Positions 1 through 8,713 of a stretch of 64,000 bases of DNA are shown here, in pieces. Position numbers and translations under genes: made by a program. Location: positions 620,001 through 684,000 of the forward strand of contig NZ_CP049056.1 of assembly GCF_011044155.1 (NCBI RefSeq). Reading direction: 5' to 3'. Source of the DNA: Pikeienuella piscinae. Its GTDB lineage: Bacteria; Pseudomonadota; Alphaproteobacteria; Rhodobacterales; Rhodobacteraceae. Numbering within the stretch: position 1 is the first letter of the stretch; every line of letters begins with the position of its first letter. The notes beneath the pieces are model-generated. The model did no database searches. It was given only the letters and a program-made list of their open reading frames with translations, and was not told the origin of the DNA.

Positions 1-347
1 TATAGGCCGCGCCGCGCCTCTTGTCGCCCGAAAGACGCCCGGGTCCGCCGAATTTCGGGCGCGCGGACGGTCCGGGTCGGTCGGGTGGATGAACGGCGCC
101 CGCGGGCGCAGGTGGGTCAGGCCCGCGATAAAGCGTGCGGACAGGGTTGCGGCGGATCAGGAAGTCTCGGCTGCACTTCATGCGGCGTTCCGCCGCGAGG
201 GCCTTCGCGGCGCGAATCGATTCTGCGCGGCAAGGGGCTCGGCGGGAATTTCGAGGAGGTATGGGAGAAGGCCGGTCGAGAAACAGGCCATCCCGCCGCC
301 GGTGCGGGAAGCGCTTCGCGCGCTTCCCTGATGATGTGGGCGGCCGT
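1..347. other. Left-edge stretch with no assignable gene
   Basis: I see no recognisable gene here. On the minus strand a frame opens at an ATG at position 291 and stays open to the window edge, about 97 codons. Its predicted protein is arginine- and proline-rich, I do not recognise it, and its third-position base use is less biased than in the neighbouring genes. It could be the start of a leftward gene cut by the edge or a chance open frame in GC-rich DNA. Confidence 0.3.
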
Positions 348-1301
348 TCAGCTACGGCGACGACGACGACGCGCGGCCACGCCAAGTCCGAAGAGTGCGA
401 CCGCCAGATGAGCGAGCGCCGGCGGAACCGGAACCGTGCTGACGGGCGGCTGCTCGGAAAGAAATACGCCCGAGTTCGAGGTGTAGCTCGCGCCGCCCAG
501 ATCGGTGAAGGCGAGAGACCCCGTGTTGAGCATGTCGAAAGCAAAACCTTCGTTACTGTTCACAACCGCGTTCATGCTGAGCAGGACGAGGTAGTCACGC
601 CCTTCAAGAACAGACGCAGAAAAGGCCTCCTCCATCGCGAATGTATTCGGCGTTCCGGAAGAATCGATCAGGCCATCCACTTCAGGGAAGCGACGGCTTT
701 CGTCGGACGCGACCTGAAAGGCCAGCGAGTTCACCCCTATAACGCGTCCTTCGCCATACACCTCGCTGGTGAGAATCAGGTCGCCGTCGCTTTCGAAGAA
801 TATCTGCGACATGCCGGTCACGTCGAAGATGTTGACCGTCAGGCTGGCGAGCGCGTCAGCCGAAGTGGCGTCAGAGTTCGCGATCGACCCATCGAAAGCC
901 ATGGCCAGATCGAGCGTCGCATCGTCAGAGAAGCGGACGATATCATAAAACGCCGCGCGTCCAACCGATGTGAAATCGCCGCCTGTGCGCCCTGCGGGCG
1001 AAAGGCCGAGGCTGAGGCCAAGTTCGCCAGTTCCGAGATTCGCGTAACCTGCATACTCCGCGCCATGCGCACCGCTGAAACCGGTCTCGGGTACAGCCGC
1101 GTCATCATACGCCGCGTTGGTGTCCATATCCCTGCTGAACGGGTCGAAGGTGAAACGCGTATCGGTGAGAATGGTCTGCGCCACGCCGATATTTCCGCCG
1201 GGTGCGAAACCGGCGACGATTTCCCCGGGCGTCAGAGATGCGGCGAGTACGCTGGAAGACGAGCATGCGGCGATCGCAGCAGCAGCGAGATAGATTCTCA
1301 T
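348..1301 (-). CDS. Secreted VPLPA-CTERM-type protein
   Basis: A 317-residue secreted protein of unknown function. It has an N-terminal signal peptide (about residues 1-20, ending in VLA-A), a long acidic, glycine-, serine- and aspartate-rich body with no domain I recognise, and a C-terminal sorting signal. That signal is the tripartite type: a proline motif (VPVPPA), a hydrophobic segment (HLAVALFGLGVAA) and a terminal cluster of six arginines. Proteins with this tail are normally processed by an exosortase and anchored or released at the cell surface. No exosortase lies in this window. A second protein of this class is at 26864-27457. The start codon follows a GTGGGGGC ribosome site. Surface role is inferred; the specific job is unknown. 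Confidence 0.85.
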   Translation of the reverse strand: MRIYLAAAAIAACSSSSVLAASLTPGEIVAGFAPGGNIGVAQTILTDTRFTFDPFSRDMDTNAAYDDAAVPETGFSGAHGAEYAGYANLGTGELGLSLGLSPAGRTGGDFTSVGRAAFYDIVRFSDDATLDLAMAFDGSIANSDATSADALASLTVNIFDVTGMSQIFFESDGDLILTSEVYGEGRVIGVNSLAFQVASDESRRFPEVDGLIDSSGTPNTFAMEEAFSASVLEGRDYLVLLSMNAVVNSNEGFAFDMLNTGSLAFTDLGGASYTSNSGVFLSEQPPVSTVPVPPALAHLAVALFGLGVAARRRRRRS

Positions 1302-1364
1302 GATGATGCCCCCACGTCAATTTTACACGTGGCCCGACAACAAGGGCCAATTCAAGTATACGAT

Positions 1365-1392
1365 ATGATATAAATTTGTTAGATTTCGTCAA
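1365..1392 (-). promoter_or_regulatory. Candidate sigma70-type promoter of the VPLPA-CTERM gene
   Basis: On the minus strand TTGACG (1387-1392) and TATCAT (1365-1370) are separated by 16 bp in a locally AT-rich stretch, about 64 bp upstream of the start codon at 1301. The predicted leader contains a short GGCCC/GGGCC hairpin. Assignment is by sequence resemblance only. Confidence 0.5.
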
Positions 1393-1512
1393 GCATTCGT
1401 TCATGTTCGCGCAAATGGCGATCGGCGGTCACGCGGATCGCCCGGGCCGCTGGCGCCTCGACAACGGCCGCCCTACCCTCTCGACTGCCCATAGCTGAGA
1501 TGGAGAATTCGG

Positions 1513-2253
1513 ATGACCGCCGCCCGCAGCGAGGCGCTCTCGCGTCATCTCGCCGCCGAACACCGGATCGGCCCGGCGCAGGAGTTCCTGAAGGAGATCG
1601 TCTATGGCGGCAATGACGGCATCGTCACCACCTTCGCCATCGTCGCCGGGTTCGCCGGCGCGGGCGCTGAGGGGGCCGCCACGGTGGGCGCCGGAGCGGT
1701 CCTTCTGTTCGGGCTCGCCAATCTATTCGCCGACGCGACGGCGATGGGGCTCGGCGCGTTCCTTTCCTCGAGGTCCGAACAGGATGTCTGGCGCGCCATG
1801 CGGGCGAAGGAGCGGGCCGAGATCGACAACAACCCCGAGATGGAGCGCCGGGAAATGCTGGAGATCCTGTCGGATCGTGGGGTTTGCGAAACGGACGCGA
1901 CGGCGATGGCGGATATATTGCAGCGCAACCCCGAGGTCATGACCGATCTCATGATGCAGTACGAGCTTGTCCTGTCGGACCCGACCCGCGACAGGCCGGC
2001 GCTGATCGCCCTCGCCACTTTCCTCGCCTTCATCCTATTCGGCTCCGCGCCGCTCCTGCCCTATTTCCTCGCCCCGCCAACCGCGACCACCTTCAACATC
2101 TCTCTCGCATCCTCCGTCGGCGCGCTGATCGCGCTCGGCCTGCTGCGCTGGAAGGTGACAAGCGAGACCCTGCGCCGCTGCGTCGGCGAGACATTGCTGG
2201 TCGGCGGCATCTGCGGGCTGGTGGCGTTCACCGTCGGGCTGATGTTCGCGTGA
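1513..2253 (+). CDS. VIT1/CCC1 family metal transporter
   Basis: A 246-residue membrane protein of the vacuolar iron transporter (VIT1/CCC1) family, whose members move Fe2+ or Mn2+ across membranes. The family signature EIVYGGNDGIVTTFA is at about residues 26-40. The predicted order is two N-terminal membrane segments, a charged cytoplasmic middle region (about 85-160) rich in Glu and Met, as expected of the metal-binding domain, then three C-terminal membrane segments. Length is normal for bacterial members. It stands alone: the gene upstream is divergent, and the arsenic operon downstream has its own promoter. Substrate (iron or manganese) cannot be told from sequence. Confidence 0.88.
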   Translation: MTAARSEALSRHLAAEHRIGPAQEFLKEIVYGGNDGIVTTFAIVAGFAGAGAEGAATVGAGAVLLFGLANLFADATAMGLGAFLSSRSEQDVWRAMRAKERAEIDNNPEMERREMLEILSDRGVCETDATAMADILQRNPEVMTDLMMQYELVLSDPTRDRPALIALATFLAFILFGSAPLLPYFLAPPTATTFNISLASSVGALIALGLLRWKVTSETLRRCVGETLLVGGICGLVAFTVGLMFA

Positions 2254-2413
2254 CTCGTGGGAATAAGCTGCGGCGCTCGTCTTGCCGGAAATTTCGTAGT
2301 CTGTCTCGGATGGCGCGTGAAACGGCGACCCCGACCGGGTGATCGCGCCGGACAGCCTGCATCCGCTTATTCAAACCGCCCGCCCCCACCGACGAACGCA
2401 AGAGAAGTCCGGC

Positions 2414-2449
2414 TTGACTGGCGAAATCAATATCAATAAATCTGGATAT
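2414..2449 (+). promoter_or_regulatory. arsR promoter with overlapping inverted repeat (probable ArsR operator)
   Basis: TTGACT (2414-2419) and TAAATC (2437-2442) are spaced 17 bp apart. A perfect inverted repeat ATATC (2430-2434) / GATAT (2445-2449) brackets the -10 hexamer and abuts the ATG at 2450. ArsR-family repressors bind AT-rich dyads over their own promoter, so this is the likely operator. The expected transcription start falls at or next to the ATG, and no Shine-Dalgarno sequence is visible, so arsR mRNA may be leaderless. Confidence 0.6.
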
Positions 2450-2818
2450 ATGGATAAGCTTCACGCTCTCGATTCCTTTGCGGCGCTCAGCCAGCCCACC
2501 CGTCTTGAAGTGTTCCGCCTGCTGATCATGGCCGGAGAGGTGGGCATGTCGGCCGGCGAAATCAGCGACACGCTCGGCGTCCGCCAGAACACGATGTCGG
2601 CGAACCTGGCGATCCTGGCCCGCTCCGGTCTGGTCAGGAACGAACGACAAGGACGCAACATCCGTTATTTCGCCGATATGGACGGGCTGCGCGGCCTGCT
2701 CGCCTATTTGCTGGAGGATTGCTGCGGCGGATCTCCGGCGCTTTGCCAGCCTTTCATCGATGAACTCGCTTGCGTTTGCAACGAATCTGTCGTGGCGAAG
2801 GATGATGCCGCCAAATGA
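2450..2818 (+). CDS. arsR: ArsR/SmtB family arsenic-responsive repressor
   Basis: A 122-residue winged-helix repressor that should release its operator on binding arsenite, switching on the downstream detoxification genes. The fold is recognisable from ALSQPTRLEVFRLL near the N-terminus and the recognition helix region around RQNTMSANLAILARSGLV. Cysteine pairs near the C-terminus (DCCGG, then ACVC) are plausible As(III) ligands, resembling ArsR groups that bind arsenite away from the DNA-binding helix. The ATG at 2450 is preferred over an upstream ATG at 2339, because the upstream extension is unlike the family and covers the promoter. It is first in arsR-acr3-arsC-arsH. Confidence 0.9.
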   Translation: MDKLHALDSFAALSQPTRLEVFRLLIMAGEVGMSAGEISDTLGVRQNTMSANLAILARSGLVRNERQGRNIRYFADMDGLRGLLAYLLEDCCGGSPALCQPFIDELACVCNESVVAKDDAAK

Positions 2819-2869
2819 GCCCGATGAATTCATCGAGGCCACCTGCAACTGGAACCCCGGAAGACCGAC

Positions 2870-3937
2870 ATGACCGACACCTCGCTTCCCGCCGCCGCGG
2901 GCCTGGGTACATTCGAACGCTGGCTCTCGATCTGGGTCGCGCTCGCCATCGGCGCGGGACTCGCGCTCGGCAATCTCTTTCCCGGCGTCTTTTCTACCCT
3001 GGCCGCGCTGGAGGTCGCTTCGGTCAACCTGCCGGTGGCGGTGCTGATCTGGGCGATGGTCTATCCGATGATGGTCGGTGTCGATTTCAGCGCGCTGCGC
3101 CAGGCGGGGGACAAGCCGAAGGGGCTGGTCGTAACGCTTGTGGTCAACTGGATGATCAAGCCCTTCACGATGGCCGCGCTCGGCGTACTGTTCTTCAACC
3201 ATGTTTTCGCCGGCCTGATTCCGCCGGATGACGCGCAGGCCTATCTGGCGGGCGTGATCCTGCTGGGAGCGGCGCCCTGCACCGCGATGGTGTTCGTCTG
3301 GTCGAACCTCACACGCGGCGACGCGACCTATACGCTGGTTCAAGTCAGCGTGAACGATGTCGTGATGGTGTTCGCTTTCGCGCCCATCGTGGCCTTTCTC
3401 CTGGGCGTGACGGATATCGTCGTGCCCTGGGACACGCTGCTTCTTTCGGTGGGCCTCTATGTCATGCTTCCGCTCCTGGCCGGGTATCTGACGCGACGAA
3501 ATCTCGTGAGAAAGGGCGGCGAGGCGGAGGTCGATGCGTTCAAGAGCAGGGTGCAACCCTTCTCGATCGTCGGCCTTCTGGTGACGGTGGTGCTGCTTTT
3601 TGGGTTTCAGGGCGAGGTTATCCTCGATCGTCCCCTTGTCATCGCGCTGATCGCCGTTCCCCTGCTGATCCAGTCCTACGGCATTTTCTTCGTGGCCTAT
3701 GGCGCGGCGCGGGCCTGGCGCATCCCGTTCAACGTCGCCGCCCCCTGCGCCCTGATCGGCACGTCCAACTTCTTCGAACTGGCCGTGGCCGTTGCGATCA
3801 GCCTGTTCGGGCTTGGGTCGGGCGCCGCCCTTGCGACCGTTGTCGGTGTTCTCGTGGAAGTCCCTGTGATGCTATCGCTCGTCGCCTTCGCCAACAGGAC
3901 GAAGCACTGGTTTCCTGAGGGAAAGGACCCGGCATGA
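2870..3937 (+). CDS. acr3: ACR3 family arsenite efflux permease
   Basis: A 355-residue inner-membrane permease of the ACR3 (BART superfamily) type that exports As(III). About ten hydrophobic segments are visible. The family's key cysteine lies in [10 protein letters not shown] (C137), and a conserved acidic residue sits in the VLVEVPVM motif of a late helix. Length and motifs are normal. It lies 51 bp after arsR with a GGAAGA ribosome site, and its stop overlaps the arsC start (ATGA), so it is translated within the same operon. Arsenate reduced by ArsC is its presumed substrate supply. Confidence 0.95.
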   Translation: MTDTSLPAAAGLGTFERWLSIWVALAIGAGLALGNLFPGVFSTLAALEVASVNLPVAVLIWAMVYPMMVGVDFSALRQAGDKPKGLVVTLVVNWMIKPFTMAALGVLFFNHVFAGLIPPDDAQAYLAGVILLGAAPCTAMVFVWSNLTRGDATYTLVQVSVNDVVMVFAFAPIVAFLLGVTDIVVPWDTLLLSVGLYVMLPLLAGYLTRRNLVRKGGEAEVDAFKSRVQPFSIVGLLVTVVLLFGFQGEVILDRPLVIALIAVPLLIQSYGIFFVAYGAARAWRIPFNVAAPCALIGTSNFFELAVAVAISLFGLGSGAALATVVGVLVEVPVMLSLVAFANRTKHWFPEGKDPA

Positions 3938-4356
3938 CCATCGTCATTCATCACAATTCCGCCTGCGGCACGTCGCGAAACGTGCTGGCGATCATCAAAG
4001 CATCGGGCGAGACGCCTGTGGTCATCGACTATCTCGAAACCGGCTGGACCCGTCCGCAACTTCTGGCGCTGTTCGCGGCCGCAGACCTGACGCCGCGAAA
4101 CGCCCTGCGGGTGAAGCGATCTCCGGCGGAAGAGCTTGGCCTGCTAGACCCCGCCGTCAGCGACGAGACGCTGATCGCCGCGATGATCGAGCACCCTGTT
4201 CTGGTCAACCGTCCCATCGTCTGCACGCCGAAGGGCGTGCGGCTTTGCCGTCCTAGCGAATTGGTTCTGGATCTGCTCGACCGCCTGCCGCCCGGCCCGA
4301 TGACGAAGGAGGACGGAACGCCGTTGATCGATGCAAAGGGAAACCGCGTTGGCTGA
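3934..4356 (+). CDS. arsC: Arsenate reductase, glutaredoxin-dependent (ArsC)
   Basis: A 140-residue cytoplasmic enzyme reducing As(V) to As(III) with glutathione/glutaredoxin as electron donor. The active-site motif [11 protein letters not shown] holds the catalytic Cys11, and the conserved NRPIV segment with its arginine is near residue 93, both typical of the ArsC/Spx thioredoxin-like family. Length matches the E. coli plasmid R773-type enzymes. It overlaps acr3 by four bases and runs into arsH. The product feeds the ACR3 pump. Confidence 0.95.
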   Translation: MTIVIHHNSACGTSRNVLAIIKASGETPVVIDYLETGWTRPQLLALFAAADLTPRNALRVKRSPAEELGLLDPAVSDETLIAAMIEHPVLVNRPIVCTPKGVRLCRPSELVLDLLDRLPPGPMTKEDGTPLIDAKGNRVG

Positions 4357-5065
4357 CACGCCGAATATCGAGGAACGCCATTTCCACCCGTTTGACGCGG
4401 CGCGCCTGTCGGCCCCCGCGCGGGTGAGCCGCCCCGCGCGCATCTTGTTGCTCTACGGCTCGCTCAGGGCACGGTCCTACAGTCGGTTGATGACAGAGGA
4501 GGCGGCGCGCGTCCTCACCCGGCTCGGCGCCGAAACATGGACCTATCGACCTGTCGGCCTGCCGCTGCCGGATGACGAGGATGCGAACGCCGATCACCCG
4601 AAGGTGCGGGAATTGCGCGATCTGGTCGCCTGGTCCGATGGCATGGTCTGGTGCTCGCCAGAGCGGCACGGCGCGATGACGGGCGTCATGAAGACGCAGA
4701 TCGACTGGATCCCGCTATCCATTGGCGGCGTGCGTCCGACCCAAGGCAAGACTCTGGCGGTCATGCAGGTCAGCGGCGGTTCGCAGAGCTTCAACGCCGT
4801 CAACCAGCTCCGCATCCTCGGGCGCTGGATGCGTCTTCTCACCATTCCAAACCAGTCATCGACGCCGAAAGCGTTTCTGGAATTCGATAGCGACGGGCGG
4901 ATGAAACCGTCGCCGTTCTACGACAGAATGGTGGATGTCATGGAGGAACTGTTGAAGTTCACGATCCTGACCCGCGACGGCAAGGATTACCTCCTCGATC
5001 GCTACAGCGAAAGGAAGGAGAGCGCCGCCGCTCTGTCGAAGCGGGTGAATCAGAAGGCGATCTGA
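4331..5065 (+). CDS. arsH: ArsH, NADPH-dependent FMN flavoprotein of arsenic resistance
   Basis: A 244-residue flavodoxin-like protein of the ArsH family. ArsH enzymes use FMN and NADPH and are known to oxidise trivalent organoarsenicals. Family motifs are [15 protein letters not shown] (phosphate-binding loop, about 39-53), the [13 protein letters not shown] region and the [16 protein letters not shown] region. The first ATG overlaps arsC by 26 bp. A TTG at 4349 with AAAGGGAAA just upstream gives a more typical N-terminus and may be the true start. It is last in the arsenic operon. Confidence 0.93.
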   Translation: MQRETALADTPNIEERHFHPFDAARLSAPARVSRPARILLLYGSLRARSYSRLMTEEAARVLTRLGAETWTYRPVGLPLPDDEDANADHPKVRELRDLVAWSDGMVWCSPERHGAMTGVMKTQIDWIPLSIGGVRPTQGKTLAVMQVSGGSQSFNAVNQLRILGRWMRLLTIPNQSSTPKAFLEFDSDGRMKPSPFYDRMVDVMEELLKFTILTRDGKDYLLDRYSERKESAAALSKRVNQKAI

Positions 5066-5117
5066 TCGGGGCGCTCCCGCACCTGCGCAATCCGGCCGGA
5101 GCCTTTTGGCGGGCGGC

Positions 5118-6512
5118 TCAGAAGTGGATCGTTCGGCCGTAGGCGTTCAGCACCGACTCGTGCATCATCTCGGAGAGCGTCGGGTGCGGGAATACCGAAT
5201 TCATCAGGTCCTCTTCCGTCGTCTCCAGCGTGCGCGCGACGACGTAACCCTGGATGAGTTCGGTGACTTCGGCGCCGACCATGTGCGCGCCCAGAAGCTC
5301 ACCGGTTTTCGCGTCGAAAACAGTTTTCACCATGCCCTCGGCCTCACCCAGCGCGATGGCCTTGCCGTTGCCGATGAAGGGAAAACGGCCGACCCTGACC
5401 TCATAACCCTTCTCCTTCGCCGCCGCTTCGGTATAGCCGACGGAAGCGACCTGCGGTTGGCAATAGGTGCAGCCGGCGATAGCTTCGGGGCGAACCGGGT
5501 GAACCATGTTCCTGTCGGCGATCAGTTCGGCGACCATAACGCCCTCATGGCTGGCCTTGTGCGCCAGCCACGGCGCGCCGGCGATGTCGCCGATGGCGAA
5601 AACTCCGTCGACGCCGGTGCGGCAGTATTCATCGACCACGACATGCGTGCGGTCGACCTTGACCCCCAGTTCTTCGAGGCCCAGCCCCTCGACATTGCCG
5701 ACGATGCCGACGGCGGAGATCACGGTGTCGAACTCATGCTTTTCGGTTTTGCCGTTGGCCTCGATATGGGCGGTCACCTTGCCTTTCGCGCGGTCGAGTT
5801 TCTTGACCATGGCTTTCTCCATGATCTTCATACCCTGCTTCTCGAACTGCTTTTTCGCGTGGCCGCTGATCTCCGCGTCCTCGACCGGGAGGATGCGGTC
5901 GAGCACCTCGACGACGGTCGTTTCGGCGCCGAGCGTATTGTAGAAGCTGGCGAACTCGATGCCGATGGCGCCGGAGCCGATCACCAGCAGCTTCTTCGGC
6001 ATCCTGGGCGGCTGAAGGGCGTGCTTGTAGGTCCAGACCAGGTCGCCGTCCGCCTCAAGCCCGGGCAGTTCGCGGGCGCGGGCGCCGGTGGCGACGATGA
6101 TATTCTTCGCCTCCAGCTTCTCCTCGCCCTTCGCGGTATTCACCGTCACCTTGCCCTTGCCGGCAATCTTCGCCTCGCCCATCACCACGTCGATCTTGTT
6201 CTTTTTCAGAAGATGGCCGACGCCGGAATTCAGCTGCTTGGCGACACCGCGCGAGCGTTTCACCACCGCGTCGAGGTCATAGCCGACCCCCTCGGCGGAG
6301 AGGCCGAACTCCTTCGCACGGTGCATCAAATGAAAAACCTCGGAGGAACGCAGAAGCGCCTTGGTCGGAATGCAGCCCCAGTTGAGACAGATGCCGCCGA
6401 GATGCTCCCGCTCCACCACGCAGGTTTTCAGGCCAAGCTGCGCGGCGCGGATCGCGCCGACATAGCCGCCAGGGCCCGAGCCGATGACGATGACGTCGTA
6501 GGATGCGGCCAT
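5118..6512 (-). CDS. lpdA: Dihydrolipoyl dehydrogenase (E3)
   Basis: A 464-residue flavoprotein that reoxidises dihydrolipoamide with NAD+ in 2-oxoacid dehydrogenase complexes and the glycine cleavage system. The FAD-binding GSGPGGYVGAIRAA is at residues 11-24, the redox disulfide is CLNWGC (C42, C47), and the NAD-binding GSGAIGIEFASFY lies mid-protein. The C-terminal interface domain carries the catalytic HPTLSE His-Glu pair. Length is normal. It is unlinked to the pdhA-pdhB-pdhC genes at 28-32 kb, so whether it serves pyruvate or 2-oxoglutarate dehydrogenase, or both, is open. It converges on arsH. Confidence 0.96.
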   Translation of the reverse strand: MAASYDVIVIGSGPGGYVGAIRAAQLGLKTCVVEREHLGGICLNWGCIPTKALLRSSEVFHLMHRAKEFGLSAEGVGYDLDAVVKRSRGVAKQLNSGVGHLLKKNKIDVVMGEAKIAGKGKVTVNTAKGEEKLEAKNIIVATGARARELPGLEADGDLVWTYKHALQPPRMPKKLLVIGSGAIGIEFASFYNTLGAETTVVEVLDRILPVEDAEISGHAKKQFEKQGMKIMEKAMVKKLDRAKGKVTAHIEANGKTEKHEFDTVISAVGIVGNVEGLGLEELGVKVDRTHVVVDEYCRTGVDGVFAIGDIAGAPWLAHKASHEGVMVAELIADRNMVHPVRPEAIAGCTYCQPQVASVGYTEAAAKEKGYEVRVGRFPFIGNGKAIALGEAEGMVKTVFDAKTGELLGAHMVGAEVTELIQGYVVARTLETTEEDLMNSVFPHPTLSEMMHESVLNAYGRTIHF

Positions 6513-6585
6513 TCTCTACTCTCCTCCGAATTCCTCGGGGGAGAGTAGAGGCATCCATGGGGCGGCGCCAAGCCGCAGAAACGGA

Positions 6586-7143
6586 TCAGGCGGCGTAGCC
6601 GTGCTCGGCCAGGAAATTGCGCTCGGAAATCGTGGAGACGCGGCCGAGCGCCTCGTTGCGATAGGGGAAGCGGCCGAACTGACGAATCACCTCCCGGTGT
6701 TCGCGGGCGTGCGGAAGGTTCTGCGCACCGGTTTTCGGCATCCGGGTCAGAATCAACCGCACGCAGCGGTCCTGATCCACCAGGCACTCGGAATGCATCA
6801 ACGGGAGGTAGAAGAACTGCCGCTCCGGCTCCGGCGCATGGAGGTCATGCCCGAGACTGATCGCCTTTTTCGCCGCCGCCAACGCCTTCGCATCGGTGCT
6901 GAACGCCTTCTGGTCACCCCGGAACATGTTGCGCGGGAACTGGTCAAGTACGATGAGAAGCGCCAGCGCGCTCGCCGGCCGCAAGAGCCAAAGCTCAAGC
7001 TTTCCGGAAGCCGCCGCCCGCCAGGTGTCCTCGAACTCCGCGCGGATCCTTTCGTCCAACTTCTCATCCACCGCGTACCACCCTTTCGGGCCGACTTCAT
7101 CAACCCAAAACCTCGTGACCGCCTCGGCCGTCGCCACAGACAT
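6586..7143 (-). CDS. DUF924 family protein
   Basis: A 185-residue protein of the widespread DUF924 family, predicted all-helical and cytoplasmic, function unknown. Recognisable family segments are VTRFWVDEVGPKGWY near the start, LDQFPRNMFRG in the middle and QFFYLPLMHSE. The frame extends upstream to 7287, but I chose the ATG at 7143 because GGAGAACGAG lies directly before it and the family consensus begins there. It is upstream of lpdA on the same strand with a 73-bp gap. Confidence 0.85.
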   Translation of the reverse strand: MSVATAEAVTRFWVDEVGPKGWYAVDEKLDERIRAEFEDTWRAAASGKLELWLLRPASALALLIVLDQFPRNMFRGDQKAFSTDAKALAAAKKAISLGHDLHAPEPERQFFYLPLMHSECLVDQDRCVRLILTRMPKTGAQNLPHAREHREVIRQFGRFPYRNEALGRVSTISERNFLAEHGYAA

Positions 7144-7375
7144 CTCGTTCTCCATCTGGATAAGGGCGTCCACCACCGACGCCGTGCTCGAAAGGGAATG
7201 CTGATGGGGCGCGTCACTCGGGAGGGCCGGACCGCGTCGCGATCTCTTCTCCCAGTCCTGCGAACCAATTATCGGTGTCGCCTGCATTGTTCGCCTCAGA
7301 TCAGCCTCGCGCCCCGAGGCTGGGGGGGCTCTCCGGCCCCGCTCAAGCCTTACGCTGGGTTTAACAAAGAAAGTG

Positions 7376-8671
7376 TCAAGTATTTGGCGTCGTTTTGTCC
7401 AAATTGGAGTCGGTATTCACCGATCCGTGACTTTCCGGCATCTTTTCACTCGCATATTCCTGCGCCGCCTCCATCGCAACCGGTCCGATCGAGGGGGTGA
7501 TTGCGGCGTGGGCGCCGGTCTCCGCCGGATCGACGGCGGAACGCCGGGTCATCCGGTAAAGCCCGTAGCCGACGATCGAGCCCATGCAGAGCATCACGTA
7601 GAGGAAGAACGCCCAGGCGCCGAGGAGCTGCATCATCTGGCCAACGATCACTGGCCCGCCGATCGCCCCAACCCCGCCGATGAAGATCAGCCCGGCCGAG
7701 GCCGAGGGCATATCTTCCTGTTCGAGAAAGTCGTTAGTGTGGGCGAGCATCAGCGCATAGAGCGGGTTCACCGTGCCGCCGATGGCCAGCGCGACCACGT
7801 AGAGCGCGATGGCGGAATCGCTGAACGCTATCGCCGCCCCGCACACGGCCATGCAGCCGCCGGAGAGAATGATGATCAGCCGGCGCCGGTCCATCCGGTC
7901 GGAAAGCCAGCCGATCGGCCATTGCAGCACCAGCCCGCCGACATAGATCGACGCGACGAAGGCCGAAATCTCGACGATGCTGAGCCCGCGCTGGGTGCCG
8001 TAGACCGCCGACATGCCGAAAAGCGCGGCGTAGACCGCGCCGACCAGCACCGAGCCTGTAAAACCGAGCGGCGAGGTTCGGAAGAGGCGCGAGAGCGTCA
8101 TCCGCGGGGTTCGCTGGACGGCGGGCGCCGGAGCGGCGGACAGCAGAATTGGCGTGAAGGAGATCGAGACAAGAACGGAGATCAGCACGAAAAGCGTGTA
8201 GCCGCCCGGGTCGGCGAAGTTCAGCGCTATCTGCGCGCAGACGATGCCGAGCATCTGCACCACCATGTAGAGCGCCAGCGCCTTGCCGCGGGTCCGGTTG
8301 TCGGCGGCGGCGTTCAGCCAGCTTTCCGCGACGATGTAGACGCAGGAAAAGCAGAAGCCGACGATGAAGCGCAGAACGCCCCAAGCGACGAGATCGGGGA
8401 TCGCGGCGTAGAGCACGAAGGCTGCCGAGATGAGCGAGCCCATGGCGGCGAAGACCCGCACATGCCCGACATAGAGAATCAGCGTGGGCGCAAGCCGCGA
8501 GCCGCCGAGAAAGCCGAGAAAATAGGCCGAGATGACATAGGAGAGAATGCCCGGGTCGAACCCCTCGATGGCGCCTCTCACGCCGAGCAGCGAGCCCTGA
8601 AGGCCGTTCCCGACCATGAGCAGGAACATGCCGAAAAGGAGCGCCCATGAACTCTGCAGAACGGCGAACAT
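7376..8671 (-). CDS. MFS transporter
   Basis: A 431-residue inner-membrane protein of the major facilitator superfamily with about twelve hydrophobic segments and a charged 40-residue C-terminal tail. The loop between the second and third helices reads GGSRLAPTLI, and the central DRMDRRRLI loop resembles the MFS signature repeated in the second half. It looks closest to the YcaD-like group of sugar or drug MFS proteins, but the substrate cannot be inferred. It sits 42 bp downstream of queA on the same strand. Confidence 0.85.
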   Translation of the reverse strand: MFAVLQSSWALLFGMFLLMVGNGLQGSLLGVRGAIEGFDPGILSYVISAYFLGFLGGSRLAPTLILYVGHVRVFAAMGSLISAAFVLYAAIPDLVAWGVLRFIVGFCFSCVYIVAESWLNAAADNRTRGKALALYMVVQMLGIVCAQIALNFADPGGYTLFVLISVLVSISFTPILLSAAPAPAVQRTPRMTLSRLFRTSPLGFTGSVLVGAVYAALFGMSAVYGTQRGLSIVEISAFVASIYVGGLVLQWPIGWLSDRMDRRRLIIILSGGCMAVCGAAIAFSDSAIALYVVALAIGGTVNPLYALMLAHTNDFLEQEDMPSASAGLIFIGGVGAIGGPVIVGQMMQLLGAWAFFLYVMLCMGSIVGYGLYRMTRRSAVDPAETGAHAAITPSIGPVAMEAAQEYASEKMPESHGSVNTDSNLDKTTPNT

Positions 8672-8713
8672 GGCGGAGCTCCGGAAGAACGCGCGAAGTG
8701 TCTTCGCCGCCGC

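Noticed and set aside
135-1373. 412-codon plus-strand frame over the first VPLPA-CTERM gene
   Set aside because: The minus-strand frame has a signal peptide, a sorting tail and a ribosome site; the plus-strand product has none of these.
5106-6548. Long open frame (480 codons) on the plus strand opposite lpdA
   Set aside because: It mirrors the codons of a certain gene on the other strand. Its product is rich in His, Asp and Arg with no family resemblance, as usual for the antisense of GC-rich genes.
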